A DNA stretch of 64,000 nucleotides from Pseudofrankia coriaricola (GTDB lineage Bacteria > Actinomycetota > Actinomycetes > Frankiales > Frankiaceae), in NCBI RefSeq assembly GCF_001854805.1, contig NZ_MBLO01000210.1:124001-188000 (forward strand), read 5' to 3'. The position numbers were made by a program, and so were the translations under genes. Below are positions 38,591 through 47,103 of this stretch, in pieces. Each line of letters opens with the position of its first letter. Within the stretch, counting starts at the first letter, position 1. Below the pieces are notes generated by a model. The model saw only the letters and a list, made by a program, of their open reading frames with translations, ran no database searches and was not told the origin of the DNA.

Positions 38591-38997
38591 CGTGATGCCC
38601 CGGAGGTGGCCCCGCCCGCCCCCGGCCTCGCGGCTCCGTCTGTCTTGCTGGTCACATTTCCTCCGTCACGCCGGTCACGGCCATGTTGTCATCCGGGCCC
38701 CTGGAACCGCGCCGCGCGACCGCGCCAACCCGACGGTTCGCCCACCTGAACCCAGGTTCGGCCTTGGCCAGACAAACGCATGGTGGTATCAATCACAGAT
38801 CGGGGGTCGTGATTGTTCCGCGGTGGTGGCGCCGTCGCCCGAACCGAGGCCGGTCAAGCCCTCTGGCGGCACGGAGACTCGCGCGTTCACAGCAGTTCCT
38901 TCGGCTGGGAGCCTCTCCCGGAGGCCGATTGCCTGTTACCGTCTCTCGGCCCGTACTTCTGCTCGACGGGCTGTCGACGTCCGACGAGGGAGCGTCT
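38591..38997. other. Divergent spacer thiD / Lrp-type gene
   Basis: These 407 bases hold both promoters. I see no gene, and none of the conserved bases of a TPP riboswitch (no CTGAGA / ACCTGATCTGG pair) on the thiD strand. Confidence 0.5.
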
Positions 38998-39231
38998 GTG
39001 GTTCACGCGTACATCCTTATCCAGACCGAGGTCGGCAAGTCCGCGTCGGTGGCAAAGGAGATCGAGCAGATCCCCGGTGTCACGCAGGCGGAGGACGTCA
39101 CCGGCCCGTACGACGTGATCGTGCGCGCGGAGGCGAGTTCGGTCGACGATCTGGGCAAGCTGGTCATGGCCCGGGTGCAGGCCGTCGAAGGAATCACCCG
39201 CACGCTGACCTGCCCGGTCGTGCATTTCTGA
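38998..39231 (+). CDS. Stand-alone RAM-domain (Lrp/AsnC ligand-binding) protein
   Basis: A 77-residue protein consisting only of the RAM domain of Lrp/AsnC regulators: VVHAYILIQTEVGKSASVAK, IPGVTQAEDVTGPYDVIVRA, LGKLVMARVQAVEGITRTLT. There is no DNA-binding helix-turn-helix. Such proteins bind amino acids and form dimers or rings; in actinobacteria one is often beside ddl. GTG at 38998 has GAGGGAG 5 bases upstream. The DUF3515 gene starts 4 bases after its stop. Confidence 0.9.
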   Translation: MVHAYILIQTEVGKSASVAKEIEQIPGVTQAEDVTGPYDVIVRAEASSVDDLGKLVMARVQAVEGITRTLTCPVVHF

Positions 39232-39235
39232 CCGG

Positions 39236-39703
39236 ATGAGCAACTGGCGGGCGGCCGGCCTGGCGGCCGCGATGGCACTTTTCGCCGCGGGATGCGCGGG
39301 CGGGCCCAAGCCGGTGACGGTGACGGGTGCGCCGACGCCGACCGGCGAGGCCGCCGCGTCGTGCCGGGCTCTGCTGGACGCACTGCCCGACTCGCTCGGC
39401 GAGGGGCTGGACCGGCGCCAGGTCACTCCGCAGGGGGTGGCCGCCGCCGCGTTCGGCTCCGCGCCCGTCCTGGTCACCTGCGGGGTCGAAGGCGTCGCCA
39501 CCACCTACCGGCCGGACTCCGTCGTCTCCGAGCACGACGGTGTGCGCTGGTTCCCGGAGGAGGCCGAAGGGAGGTCACGCTGGTCGACGCCGACCAGGCG
39601 GCCGCAGGTGACGCTGACCTTTCCGGACGACATCGTGCCCTACAACGTGATCGCGGCTGTCAACCCCGCCGTCCTGGCCCATACCGTCGACACCGCGCCC
39701 TGA
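39236..39703 (+). CDS. DUF3515 lipoprotein
   Basis: A 155-residue lipoprotein: hydrophobic N-terminus (GLAAAMALFAAGC) with lipobox FAAGC, then the DUF3515 domain (CRALLDALPDSLGEGLDRRQ, VLVTCGVEG, DGVRWFPEE, DIVPYNVIAAVNPAVL). Function unknown; the family is typical of actinobacteria next to ddl. Probably co-transcribed with the RAM-domain gene. Confidence 0.92.
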   Translation: MSNWRAAGLAAAMALFAAGCAGGPKPVTVTGAPTPTGEAAASCRALLDALPDSLGEGLDRRQVTPQGVAAAAFGSAPVLVTCGVEGVATTYRPDSVVSEHDGVRWFPEEAEGRSRWSTPTRRPQVTLTFPDDIVPYNVIAAVNPAVLAHTVDTAP

Positions 39704-39751
39704 GCCCTGGGCCCTGAGACGAACGGAGGACGCCGGGGCTACCGCCGGTCA

Positions 39752-40897
39752 CTACCGCAGGCCGCTGCCGCGGCGCAGCGCCAGCTCGATGAGGCGGTCC
39801 ACCAAGGCCGGGTAGTCCAGGCCGCTGGCCGCCCACATCCGGGGGAACAGCGAGGTGGGGGTGAAGCCCGGCATCGTGTTCACCTCGTTGATGATCACCC
39901 CGCCGGCCGGGGTGAGGAAGACGTCGACCCGGGCGAGCCCGGCGCAGTCGAGCGCGCGGAACGCGGCGGCCGCCGCGGCGCGCACCCGGGCGGCGGTCTC
40001 GGGTGGCAGGCCGGCAGGGACGTCCAGGCGGGTGTTCGATGAGGCGTACTTGGCCTCGAAGTCGTAGAAACCGGCCGAGGAGTCGACGACGATCTCCGCT
40101 GGGACGCTGGTCTCAGGCTCGCCGCCGCCGAGCCGGTCGAGCACGCCGCACTCGATCTCCCGACCGACGATCGCCGCTTCGACGAGCACCTTCGGGTCCG
40201 ACTCGCGCGCGGTCTTGATCGCGGTGTCCAGGTCCTCCCAGGCGTCCACCCGGCTGATCCCGATGCTCGACCCGCCCCGCGCGGGCTTGACGAACATCGG
40301 CAGGCCCAGACGCGCCTTGTCGGCCTCCGAGAGGGTCTCCCCCACCCGCAGCACCGCATACGGACCGACCGGCAGCCCGGCCGCCGCCAGCAGGGCCTTC
40401 ATGTGCTGCTTGTCCATCGCGGCGGCACTGGCGAACACCCCGGAGCCGACGTAGGGCAGCCCGGCCATCTCCAGCAGGCCCTGGATCGTGCCGTCCTCGC
40501 CGTAAGGGCCATGCAGCAGCGGGAAGACCACGTCAACGTCCAGGCCGCCGGGCTCACCGCCGACGATCCCGGCCGCCAAGGCGGGCGCGGCCGCCGCCTC
40601 CGTGACGGAGTCCAGCGCGACGAGGGCGGCCCCGTTCGGGCCCGGTGAAAGGATGACGCCCTGGCCGGCGCCCGAACGCACCTCGGGCAGCTCATGGCCG
40701 TTACCGGCCAGCGCCGCCGGGTCGTCGGGCAGCGCCAGCCACCGCCCGTCCGGCGCGATGCCGACCGGGACGACCTCATACCGGTCGCGGTCCACCGCGG
40801 CCAGCACGCCGCGAGCGGACACGCAGGAGATCGCGTGCTCCGGGCCGCGCCCGCCAAACACGATCGCCACCCTGGGCCTTCGCGCGAAGCCAGCCAT
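39752..40897 (-). CDS. ddl: D-alanine-D-alanine ligase
   Basis: Ddl joins two D-Ala for peptidoglycan. Features: RVAIVFGGRGPEHAISCVSA at the N-terminus, HGPYGEDGTIQGLLEMAGL, the ATP-grasp region (MFVKPARGGSSIGISRV, VLVEAAIVGREIECGVL), and the Mg-binding end INEVNTMPGFT. 381 residues from ATG at 40897; a longer open frame continues upstream only because of GC bias. It is convergent with DUF3515. Confidence 0.96.
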   Translation of the reverse strand: MAGFARRPRVAIVFGGRGPEHAISCVSARGVLAAVDRDRYEVVPVGIAPDGRWLALPDDPAALAGNGHELPEVRSGAGQGVILSPGPNGAALVALDSVTEAAAAPALAAGIVGGEPGGLDVDVVFPLLHGPYGEDGTIQGLLEMAGLPYVGSGVFASAAAMDKQHMKALLAAAGLPVGPYAVLRVGETLSEADKARLGLPMFVKPARGGSSIGISRVDAWEDLDTAIKTARESDPKVLVEAAIVGREIECGVLDRLGGGEPETSVPAEIVVDSSAGFYDFEAKYASSNTRLDVPAGLPPETAARVRAAAAAAFRALDCAGLARVDVFLTPAGGVIINEVNTMPGFTPTSLFPRMWAASGLDYPALVDRLIELALRRGSGLR

Positions 40898-41282
40898 GCG
40901 GGGACAGTAACCGAGGGTCTGTTGCGGCCAGGTGAACCTCTTCCCACCGGCCCGGGCCCGAAGGGGCCAGGCGCGATGTGGGCGAGACGTGGTGTGGGCG
41001 AGACGTGGTGTGGGCGAGACGTGGTGTCCAGCGCCAACCGGGTGGCGCCGGGTCACACCGCCGAAGCCGTCTGGTTGAATTCCCGGGGCCGGCTGTCGTC
41101 GGCCCGAAGCCCTTGGACCACCGGATCGCGACCGACAGTGATCGCGCATTCCGCCTTGGCCCGCGTCCCGAGGGCGGGCCAAGAAGTTCGCCGCCCAGCG
41201 CGGCGCCTCGTGGCCCGCCCATTCCGCCCAAGGGGCGCCCCGGACTCCGGGAGACCCGCCCCGACCGCGAGGAGGCCACCCC
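40898..41282. other. Divergent spacer ddl / murA
   Basis: The 385 bases hold the 16-bp tandem array (40978-41025) and no gene that I can support. The promoters of both cell-wall genes should be here. Confidence 0.5.
40978..41025. repeat. Three exact 16-bp tandem repeats
   Basis: GTGGGCGAGACGTGGT is repeated three times without a gap. It lies about 80 bases upstream of the ddl start in the divergent ddl/murA control region, so it may bind a regulator, but replication slippage is as likely. Confidence 0.9.
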
Positions 41283-42794
41283 ATGCCCCCGACCTCCCAG
41301 CAATCCTCCCCGCCGGCCTCCCGGGCTGGCGAAGCCGACCCAGGAGGAGCCCCGGGCTCCGCGGGGCCGAGAGGAGCTACGCCGGCGCCTGGCTCTATCA
41401 CCTCCCGGCGGGAGGCGCCCCAGGCCACGGCCGGCCCCGCGGCGCCGCTCCTGGCCCCTTCCGCCAGCGACCGGCACCGGTACCGGATCGTCGGCGGGCA
41501 GCCGCTGGTCGGCTCCGTGGAGGTCTCCGGCGCCAAGAACTCGGTGACCAAGCTCCTGGTCGCGACGCTGTTGACGGACGAGCCGTGCACGCTGGCGCGG
41601 GTGCCCCGCATCGTCGAGGTCGACGTCGTCCTCGGGATGCTCGCCGAGCTCGGCGCGCAGGTCGAATGGCTCGACGACCACCGGGTGCGCATCGCGACGC
41701 CACGGATCGCCGACGCGTCGCTGTCCGAGGCGTACTCGGGCGTCAACCGGATCCCGATCCTGATGATGGGACCGCTGCTGCACCGGGTGGGTGAGGCGGT
41801 CGTGCCGCTGCCCGGCGGCTGCCGGATCGGGAAGCGCCCCGTCGACTTCCACCTGGCCGGGCTGCGCGCGATGGGCGCGGAGATCGTTGAGCAGCTCCGG
41901 TCGGTGCAGGTCAAGACCCTGGGCCTGCACGGCGCGCATGTCGAACTGCCGTTCCCGAGCGTCGGCGCCACCGAGAACCTGCTGCTCGCCGCCGTCCGCG
42001 CGAAGGGCACCACGGTGATCTCGAACGCCGCCGTCGAGCCCGAGGTGATCGACCTCATCCTGTTCCTGCAGCAGATGGGTGCCCTGGTCGACGTCGAGGT
42101 GGACCGCACGATCGTGGTCCAGGGGGTGGAGCGGCTGCACGGCGCCGACCACACCGCGATCCCCGACCGGATCGAGGTCGCCTCGTTCGCCGCCGCCGCG
42201 GTGGCGACCAACGGCCGCGTCGACGTCCGCGGCGCTCATCAGGAGCACGCCGCGACGTTCCTGAACCACCTGCGCCGCCTCGGCGGCGAGTTCAAGGTCA
42301 CCGACGGTGGGATCACCTTCTACCGGGCCCGCGAGCTCACCGCCACCCATGTGCAGACGGACGTCCACCCCGGCTACATGACCGACTGGCAGCAGCCACT
42401 GGTCGTGCTGCTCACCCAGGCCCGGGGCGCGTCGGTGGTCCACGAGACGATCTACGAGGACCGGTTCGGCTACACCCGCCAGCTCAACGAGATGGGCGCG
42501 AGCATCGCGCTTTCGACGACCTGCCTCGGCGGCAAGGCCTGCCGGTTCGCGGCCAGGGACTTCGAGCACTCGGCGGTCGTGTCCGGGCCGACCCCGCTGG
42601 TCGGCGGCGATCTGGAGATCCCCGACCTGCGCGCGGGCTTCGCCTACATCCTGGCCGCGCTGGTCGCGGGCGGCGCCAGCACGATCTCGGGCACCCGCTT
42701 CCTCGAGCGCGGCTATGAGGACCCGGTCGGCAAGCTCCGCTCGATCGGCGCCCTCATCGAGACGCTGCCCAGCTTCCCCGTGGATTTTTGCTGA
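41283..42794 (+). CDS. murA: MurA-family enolpyruvyl transferase
   Basis: MurA transfers enolpyruvate to UDP-GlcNAc, the first step of peptidoglycan synthesis. The family Lys is in SGAKNSVTKLL, the catalytic Cys in PGGCRIGKRPVDFH, the Asp in HPGYMTDWQQPL and the Arg in LERGYEDPVGKL, so the enzyme should be active. The 503 residues include an N-terminal extension of about 62 residues with a family A copy near residues 3-23. GAGGAGG 7 bases before ATG 41283 shows the extension is translated. A paralog elsewhere could be the main MurA, so the symbol is family level. Confidence 0.88.
   Translation: MPPTSQQSSPPASRAGEADPGGAPGSAGPRGATPAPGSITSRREAPQATAGPAAPLLAPSASDRHRYRIVGGQPLVGSVEVSGAKNSVTKLLVATLLTDEPCTLARVPRIVEVDVVLGMLAELGAQVEWLDDHRVRIATPRIADASLSEAYSGVNRIPILMMGPLLHRVGEAVVPLPGGCRIGKRPVDFHLAGLRAMGAEIVEQLRSVQVKTLGLHGAHVELPFPSVGATENLLLAAVRAKGTTVISNAAVEPEVIDLILFLQQMGALVDVEVDRTIVVQGVERLHGADHTAIPDRIEVASFAAAAVATNGRVDVRGAHQEHAATFLNHLRRLGGEFKVTDGGITFYRARELTATHVQTDVHPGYMTDWQQPLVVLLTQARGASVVHETIYEDRFGYTRQLNEMGASIALSTTCLGGKACRFAARDFEHSAVVSGPTPLVGGDLEIPDLRAGFAYILAALVAGGASTISGTRFLERGYEDPVGKLRSIGALIETLPSFPVDFC
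41291..41353. repeat. Family A element at the start of murA
   Basis: ACCTCCCAGCAATCCTCCCC precedes CCTCCCGGGCTGGCGAAGCC and GACCCAGGAGGAGCCCC. In the murA frame it reads ASRAGEADPGGAP, the same frame as the xerC cluster ([11 protein letters not shown]). Confidence 0.78.
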
Positions 42795-42811
42795 CGCAAA
42801 AATCCACGGGG
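42776..42811 (+). terminator. murA terminator containing the murA stop codon in its loop
   Basis: CCCCGTGGATTTTTG (42776-42790) pairs perfectly with CAAAAATCCACGGGG (42797-42811), 15 bp, loop CTGACG. The murA TGA (42792-42794) lies in the loop, so the last five codons form the stem. Base composition of the stem suits an intrinsic terminator, though no T-run follows. Confidence 0.8.
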
Positions 42812-42872
42812 ACCCCTCGCGTCGGGCCGGGGCAGAAGGACCCCATCGGATGTCTCCCGCGCGGCTACGCCT

Positions 42873-42911
42873 CGGTGGGATCTTCGGAACAGTCGTCCGA
42901 AGATCCCACCG
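42873..42911 (-). terminator. gpsA-side terminator hairpin
   Basis: CGGTGGGATCTTCGGA (42873-42888) pairs perfectly with 42896-42911, 16 bp, loop ACAGTCG. It lies about 45 bases after the gpsA stop, back to back with the murA hairpin between the two convergent genes. Confidence 0.8.
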
Positions 42912-42957
42912 GAGCCTGGCATCAGGCCCACACCTCCGGCGACGCCCCGACAGGTCT

Positions 42958-44013
42958 TCACCCGCCGCCTCGGTACACGGGGCGGTTCTCGGGTCCCGGC
43001 TCTCGGCTCATCAGCTCCTTGACCGCCTCCAGCGGCGGCAGCCCGTCGTAGAGGACCCGTTCCACCTGCCGGCTGATCGGCATGTGCACGCCGAGCCGGT
43101 AGGCGAGCGCGAGCAGGGGGCGGCACGACCGCACCCCTTCCGCCACCTGACGCTGTTCGGCCAGCACCGCCTCCAGCGTCATCCCGCGGCCGAGCTTCTC
43201 GCCGACGGTGCGGTTGCGCGACAGCGGCGAGGAACAGGTCGCGACCAGGTCCCCCAGGCCCGCGAGCCCGGCGAAGGTCATGGGATCGGCGCCCAGCGCC
43301 ACCCCCAGCCGGGAGGTCTCCGCGAGCCCTCGGGTAATGAGCGACGCGACGCTGTTCGCCCCGAACCCGAGACCCTCGACCATCCCGGCGGCGAGCGCGA
43401 TGACGTTCTTCGTCGCGCCGCCGAGCTCGCAGCCGATGACGTCGGTGTTGGTGTACGGGCGCAGGTACGGCGTCCAGCAGGCGGCCTGGACGGCGGCCGC
43501 AGTCGCGGCCGAGACGCTGGCGATCACGGTCGCCGCCGGGTCCTCGGCCGCGATCTCCCTCGCCAGGTTCGGCCCGCTGACGACCGCGATCCGCTCCGGG
43601 CCGCAGCCCGCGATCTCGCCGATCACCTCGCTCATCCGCCGGCTGCTGCCGTCCTCGATGCCCTTCATGAGGCTCACGTAGATCGCCGTCGGCTCGACCA
43701 GCGGCGCCCAGGCGGCCAGCGCCGGGCGAAGCGCCTGCGCCGGCACGGCCAGCACCACGAGGTCGGACCGGGCCAGCGCCTCAGCCGGGTCCGATGTCGC
43801 CAGTACCCGGTCTGGTAACCGGACCTCGGGCAGGTAGCGCGGGTTCTGGTGCTCCCGGTTGATCGTCGCCGCCAGCGCGTCGTCGCGGGTGACCAACATC
43901 ACCCTCCGCCCGGCGTCCGCGAGGATCTTCGCGAAGACCGTTCCCCACGACCCGGCGGTGAGCACCGCGGCCGCCCGCAGCGGACCGCCGCCGTCACTGC
44001 CGTTCGTCGTCAT
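42958..44013 (-). CDS. gpsA: Glycerol-3-phosphate dehydrogenase (NAD(P)+)
   Basis: GpsA makes sn-glycerol-3-phosphate for phospholipids. The N-terminal Rossmann site reads VLTAGSWGTVFAKILADAG (GxGxxG with Thr-Ala in the first positions). Catalytic region: ATKNVIALAAGMVEGLGFG (conserved Lys), LITRGLAE and AGLGDLVATCSSPLSRNR. 351 residues. In actinobacteria it usually neighbours cofC and ddl, as here. Confidence 0.95.
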   Translation of the reverse strand: MTTNGSDGGGPLRAAAVLTAGSWGTVFAKILADAGRRVMLVTRDDALAATINREHQNPRYLPEVRLPDRVLATSDPAEALARSDLVVLAVPAQALRPALAAWAPLVEPTAIYVSLMKGIEDGSSRRMSEVIGEIAGCGPERIAVVSGPNLAREIAAEDPAATVIASVSAATAAAVQAACWTPYLRPYTNTDVIGCELGGATKNVIALAAGMVEGLGFGANSVASLITRGLAETSRLGVALGADPMTFAGLAGLGDLVATCSSPLSRNRTVGEKLGRGMTLEAVLAEQRQVAEGVRSCRPLLALAYRLGVHMPISRQVERVLYDGLPPLEAVKELMSREPGPENRPVYRGGG

Positions 44014-44196
44014 GCTGCCGAAGTCTCATCCACTCGTAACCGGCTCGTCGACCAGCTCAGCCGTACCGGGCTTGGGCCGACGTTATGTCAGCGCCCTCCG
44101 TGCGGCGGCGCCGCCACCGCGCTATGACCCGCCGGGGCACCCGCCGGACGTGGTCTCGACGTCTCGTCACGCCAGACAAGCCCATATGGTCGGGTC

Positions 44197-44919
44197 GTGG
44201 CGGGCGGGCGACCCAAGGGGTGGATCGTCGTGCTGCCGTTGAAGCGGCTGGGCGCGGCCAAGAGCCGCCTGGAGCACCCGGGCCGGGCGCTGCTCGCGCT
44301 CGCGATGGCGACCGACACCGCCGCGGCGGCGGCGGCCGTCGGTCGTGACGTCGTGACAGGCGTGCTGCTGGTGACCAACGACCCGGCGGCGAGCGCCGCG
44401 ATCACGACTCACGCCGCGGACGGCGGTGACCTCGCGGGAGACGGCCCCGAGGGCCAGGGCCACGGAGGCCTGGCACCGGTGCTGGCCGTGCCCGACCTGC
44501 CCGACCTGGGGCTCAACGCGGCGCTGCGGCACGGCGCCAGGATCGCCACGCGGCGCTGGCCGGGGCATGGCATCGCCGCGATGTCGGCCGACCTCGCCGC
44601 GCTGCGGCCGGCCGAGCTGCGCGCCGCGCTGCTGGCGGCGCCGCCCACCGGCCGCGCGGTCCTCGCCGATGCCGCCGGAACGGGCACCGTCCTGCTGTGC
44701 GCGGCGCCAGGCAGCGAGCTGCTCCCCCGGTTCGGCGAGGACAGCCACGCGCTGCACCTGCGGTCGGGCGCCGTCGACCTGACCGGCGGGCTCGCGGCCA
44801 CGGTTCCCGGTCTGCGCCGCGATGTCGACACGGTCGCGGACCTCGCGGCGGCGCGGCTGCTGGGCGTAGGCCCGGCGACCAGCGCCGCGCTCGCCACGGC
44901 GGCGGCGAACGCCGGCTGA
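44197..44919 (+). CDS. cofC: Phospholactate/phosphoenolpyruvate guanylyltransferase (F420 synthesis)
   Basis: CofC/FbiD couples GTP to 2-phospholactate or PEP to start the coenzyme F420 side chain. Motifs: VVLPLKRLGAAKSRLEHPGR at the N-terminus (nucleotide site), LGLNAALRHGARIA, IAAMSADLAALRPAEL, and GTGTVLLCAAPG with FGEDSHALH. 240 residues from GTG at 44197. The presence of F420 genes fits actinobacteria. Divergent from gpsA. Confidence 0.9.
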   Translation: MAGGRPKGWIVVLPLKRLGAAKSRLEHPGRALLALAMATDTAAAAAAVGRDVVTGVLLVTNDPAASAAITTHAADGGDLAGDGPEGQGHGGLAPVLAVPDLPDLGLNAALRHGARIATRRWPGHGIAAMSADLAALRPAELRAALLAAPPTGRAVLADAAGTGTVLLCAAPGSELLPRFGEDSHALHLRSGAVDLTGGLAATVPGLRRDVDTVADLAAARLLGVGPATSAALATAAANAG

Positions 44920-45095
44920 CCTCACCGTGCGGTAGAGGCCGGCGACGGCACAGGTAGAGGCCGGCGACGGCGGCCGTCCAGGCCGCAAATGCCAGCGCGC
45001 CCACCACCCAACCCGGAACAAGGCGAACCCGGTCGAGGAACGTCTCGCCCAGCAAGGAGAGTTCGCCGCTGGCGGCCGTCCAGGCCCGCCAGCCC

Positions 45096-46565
45096 TCACG
45101 AGCTCAAATACGCGCCGACCGCCGAGCCAGCCAGCGGCGCCACGGGCGCGGCGGCCGCCAGCAGCGGTGCGAGCGTCGCCAGCGGCGCCGGGCGGGCGAA
45201 CAGGTAGCCCTGTCCCAGCTCGCAGCCGAGCAGGGCGAGGTCGGCGCGCTGCGCCCGCCGCTCGATACCCTCCGCGACCACCACGGCGCCCAGCGAGCGC
45301 GCGACCGTGATCACCGACCGCCCGAGCCGCGAGGCCCGCCCCGGGCCGAGCGGGTTCTCGATCAGGCACCGGTCGAGCTTCACGACGTCGACCGGCAGCT
45401 CGTGCAGCGCCGCGAGGTTCGTGTGCCCCGCGCCGACGTCGTCCACCGCGATGCTCGGCCCGAGCGCGCGGATGGCCTCCAGCACCCGCGCGGCGACGGC
45501 CAGGTCGGCGATCCGGAACGTCTCGGTGATCTCGACGACGAGCCGGCGCGGGTCGAGGCCACTGGCGCCGAAGGCTCTGGCGAACACGTCGGGCAACGCG
45601 GGGTCGGCGAGCCGCGACGCGGAGACGTTGACATGCAGCCGGGTCGCCGGGATGCCGCGCGCCGCCGGCAGCACCGCGGCGACCTCGGCACAGGCCCTGC
45701 CCAGCACGAGCTCGTCGAGCGTCCCCACCAGGCCCCCGTCCTCGGCGGCGGCCACGAACGTCAGCGGCGACACCGGGCCGCGCCCCGGTTCGGTCCAGCG
45801 CGCCAGCGCCTCCAGCCCGACCACGGCGCCGTCCACGAGCCGCACTATCGGCTGGTAGTGCACGTCGAAACCAGCCTCGTCCCAGCCGTGGTGGCGCACG
45901 GTCACGAGCGCCTCCGCCAGCCGGGCGCCCAGGGTCGCCCCCGTGACCTTCCCGGCGAGGCCTCCCTCGGCCTGCGCGGCCCGCTTCCCTGCCTGTTTGA
46001 CGCCCTCGCCCAGGCCGCGGGCCACGGCGAGGCCGGGCGGGAACGGCCTCGGCAGGGCGACGAGGGCGGCGGCGGCCAGCAGCGGCGCCGCGAGCGCCCC
46101 GGCCGCCACCGCCGCCCGCGCGAGCCCCGACGCGGGCGCGGGGCCCAGCCCCACGCCGACGGCCTGCAGGACGGTCCAGCCCGCGAGCGCCATCGTCAGG
46201 CGCCCGAGCCAGCCGCGGTCGGGAGCCGTCGCCCTCCACAGCGACCAGCCCGCGACTCCGGTCGCGGCGACACCCGCGCCAGCGGCGCCGGCCTCGACGA
46301 TCGTCACGGCGCCGTCGTCAGTGACGACCCGCGCGAGCCCGGCGACCAGCGCCGCGAGCAGCGGCACCAGGGAGGCCGGCCGCGCCGGAACCGAGACGGT
46401 CGGCGCCGGCCCGGCGGGGCGTCGGGGCGGCGCATGCCGGCCGGCTGGCATGCCGGTGGCGAGGACTCCGCCCGGGCCCAGCGGGCCGCCGATGCCCAGC
46501 GGGCCAGGCGCGCCCAGGGGGCTGCCCGCGGCCGCCGACCGGCTCACGGCGTCGATGTCTGTCAC
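45096..46565 (-). CDS. Membrane EAL-domain c-di-GMP phosphodiesterase
   Basis: EAL domains hydrolyse cyclic di-GMP. About residues 240-480 form the domain, with catalytic motifs GLEALARW, NVSASRL, EITET, DDVGAGHTN, VKLDRCLI, AEGIE and GQGYLFARP; all metal and general-base residues are present, though the DDFG motif has Val for Phe. The N-terminal half has several hydrophobic segments (SLVPLLAALVAGLARV and ALAAPLLAAAALVALP among them), so it is likely membrane bound. No GGDEF partner is near. I chose GTG at 46565, with GGAGG 11 bases upstream; 489 residues. Confidence 0.9.
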   Translation of the reverse strand: MTDIDAVSRSAAAGSPLGAPGPLGIGGPLGPGGVLATGMPAGRHAPPRRPAGPAPTVSVPARPASLVPLLAALVAGLARVVTDDGAVTIVEAGAAGAGVAATGVAGWSLWRATAPDRGWLGRLTMALAGWTVLQAVGVGLGPAPASGLARAAVAAGALAAPLLAAAALVALPRPFPPGLAVARGLGEGVKQAGKRAAQAEGGLAGKVTGATLGARLAEALVTVRHHGWDEAGFDVHYQPIVRLVDGAVVGLEALARWTEPGRGPVSPLTFVAAAEDGGLVGTLDELVLGRACAEVAAVLPAARGIPATRLHVNVSASRLADPALPDVFARAFGASGLDPRRLVVEITETFRIADLAVAARVLEAIRALGPSIAVDDVGAGHTNLAALHELPVDVVKLDRCLIENPLGPGRASRLGRSVITVARSLGAVVVAEGIERRAQRADLALLGCELGQGYLFARPAPLATLAPLLAAAAPVAPLAGSAVGAYLSS

Positions 46566-46965
46566 GGCCTGAGCCGCCTCCCTCTCCCGCACCGCGCGGT
46601 GCCCGCCGCGCCCGGCCCCGCCACCTGCGCGCGCTCGAGCCAGGCGCGCCCGCACGGGCGCGCCTCCGAACGGTGTCCCTGGGCCGGGTGCCCGCCGCCT
46701 GTCCCAGCCGCGATCCCGCTGAGGACAGGTCAGACCGACGGACAGTCATGCCAGTCGTGCATCCAACCCGCGCACACTTTGACACGCACCGTATCCGCAC
46801 TGCGGCGGAACACTGCATCGAGTGGCGAATGAATCACGACCAGTCGCCGAAGTGGCGATCAAGTGGGCCATCGCGCGGGCCGCCGGAAGCCGGCGGAGAC
46901 CGGAGTGGGCAGGCTGGCGGCGGCTGGGGAGCGGATTCGTGGTGAGGGCCGCCGCGGGTCACCAC

Positions 46966-46985
46966 CGGCGTGTCGCGACACGCCG
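46966..46985. repeat. Perfect 20-bp palindrome
   Basis: CGGCGTGTCGCGACACGCCG is a complete palindrome. It lies in the spacer upstream of the EAL gene and may be an operator or a hairpin. Confidence 0.75.
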
Positions 46986-47011
46986 ACGGTCGTGATCCAC
47001 TTCCGGCCGCC

Positions 47012-47042
47012 CCCACGGACCCCCGTGAGAGGCGTCCGTGGG
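47012..47042 (-). terminator. Possible terminator of the transglutaminase gene
   Basis: CCCACGGAC (47012-47020) pairs with GTCCGTGGG (47034-47042), 9 bp with a 13-base loop, about 60 bases after the stop. No T-run. Confidence 0.4.
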
Positions 47043-47103
47043 AGGCGCCTCTGGGAGGCGTCCGGCCGCGGGCGCCGGCGTCTTGCTCCGGGCGGTGGGG
47101 CGC

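Larger units (their letters stand above)
46566..47103. other. Transglutaminase to EAL-gene spacer
   Basis: No gene is supported in these 538 bases. There is a perfect 20-bp palindrome (46966-46985) and a 9-bp hairpin (47012-47042) after the transglutaminase stop. Confidence 0.5.

Noticed and set aside
38591-38997. TPP riboswitch upstream of thiD
   Set aside because: The sequence was read on the thiD strand for the conserved CTGAGA and ACCTGATCTGG-type segments; only an unrelated ACCTGAACCCAGGT palindrome-like piece was found.
39752-42211. 819-codon open frame joining ddl with upstream sequence
   Set aside because: Only the part from 40897 down matches Ddl; the upstream part is antisense to murA and has no family character.
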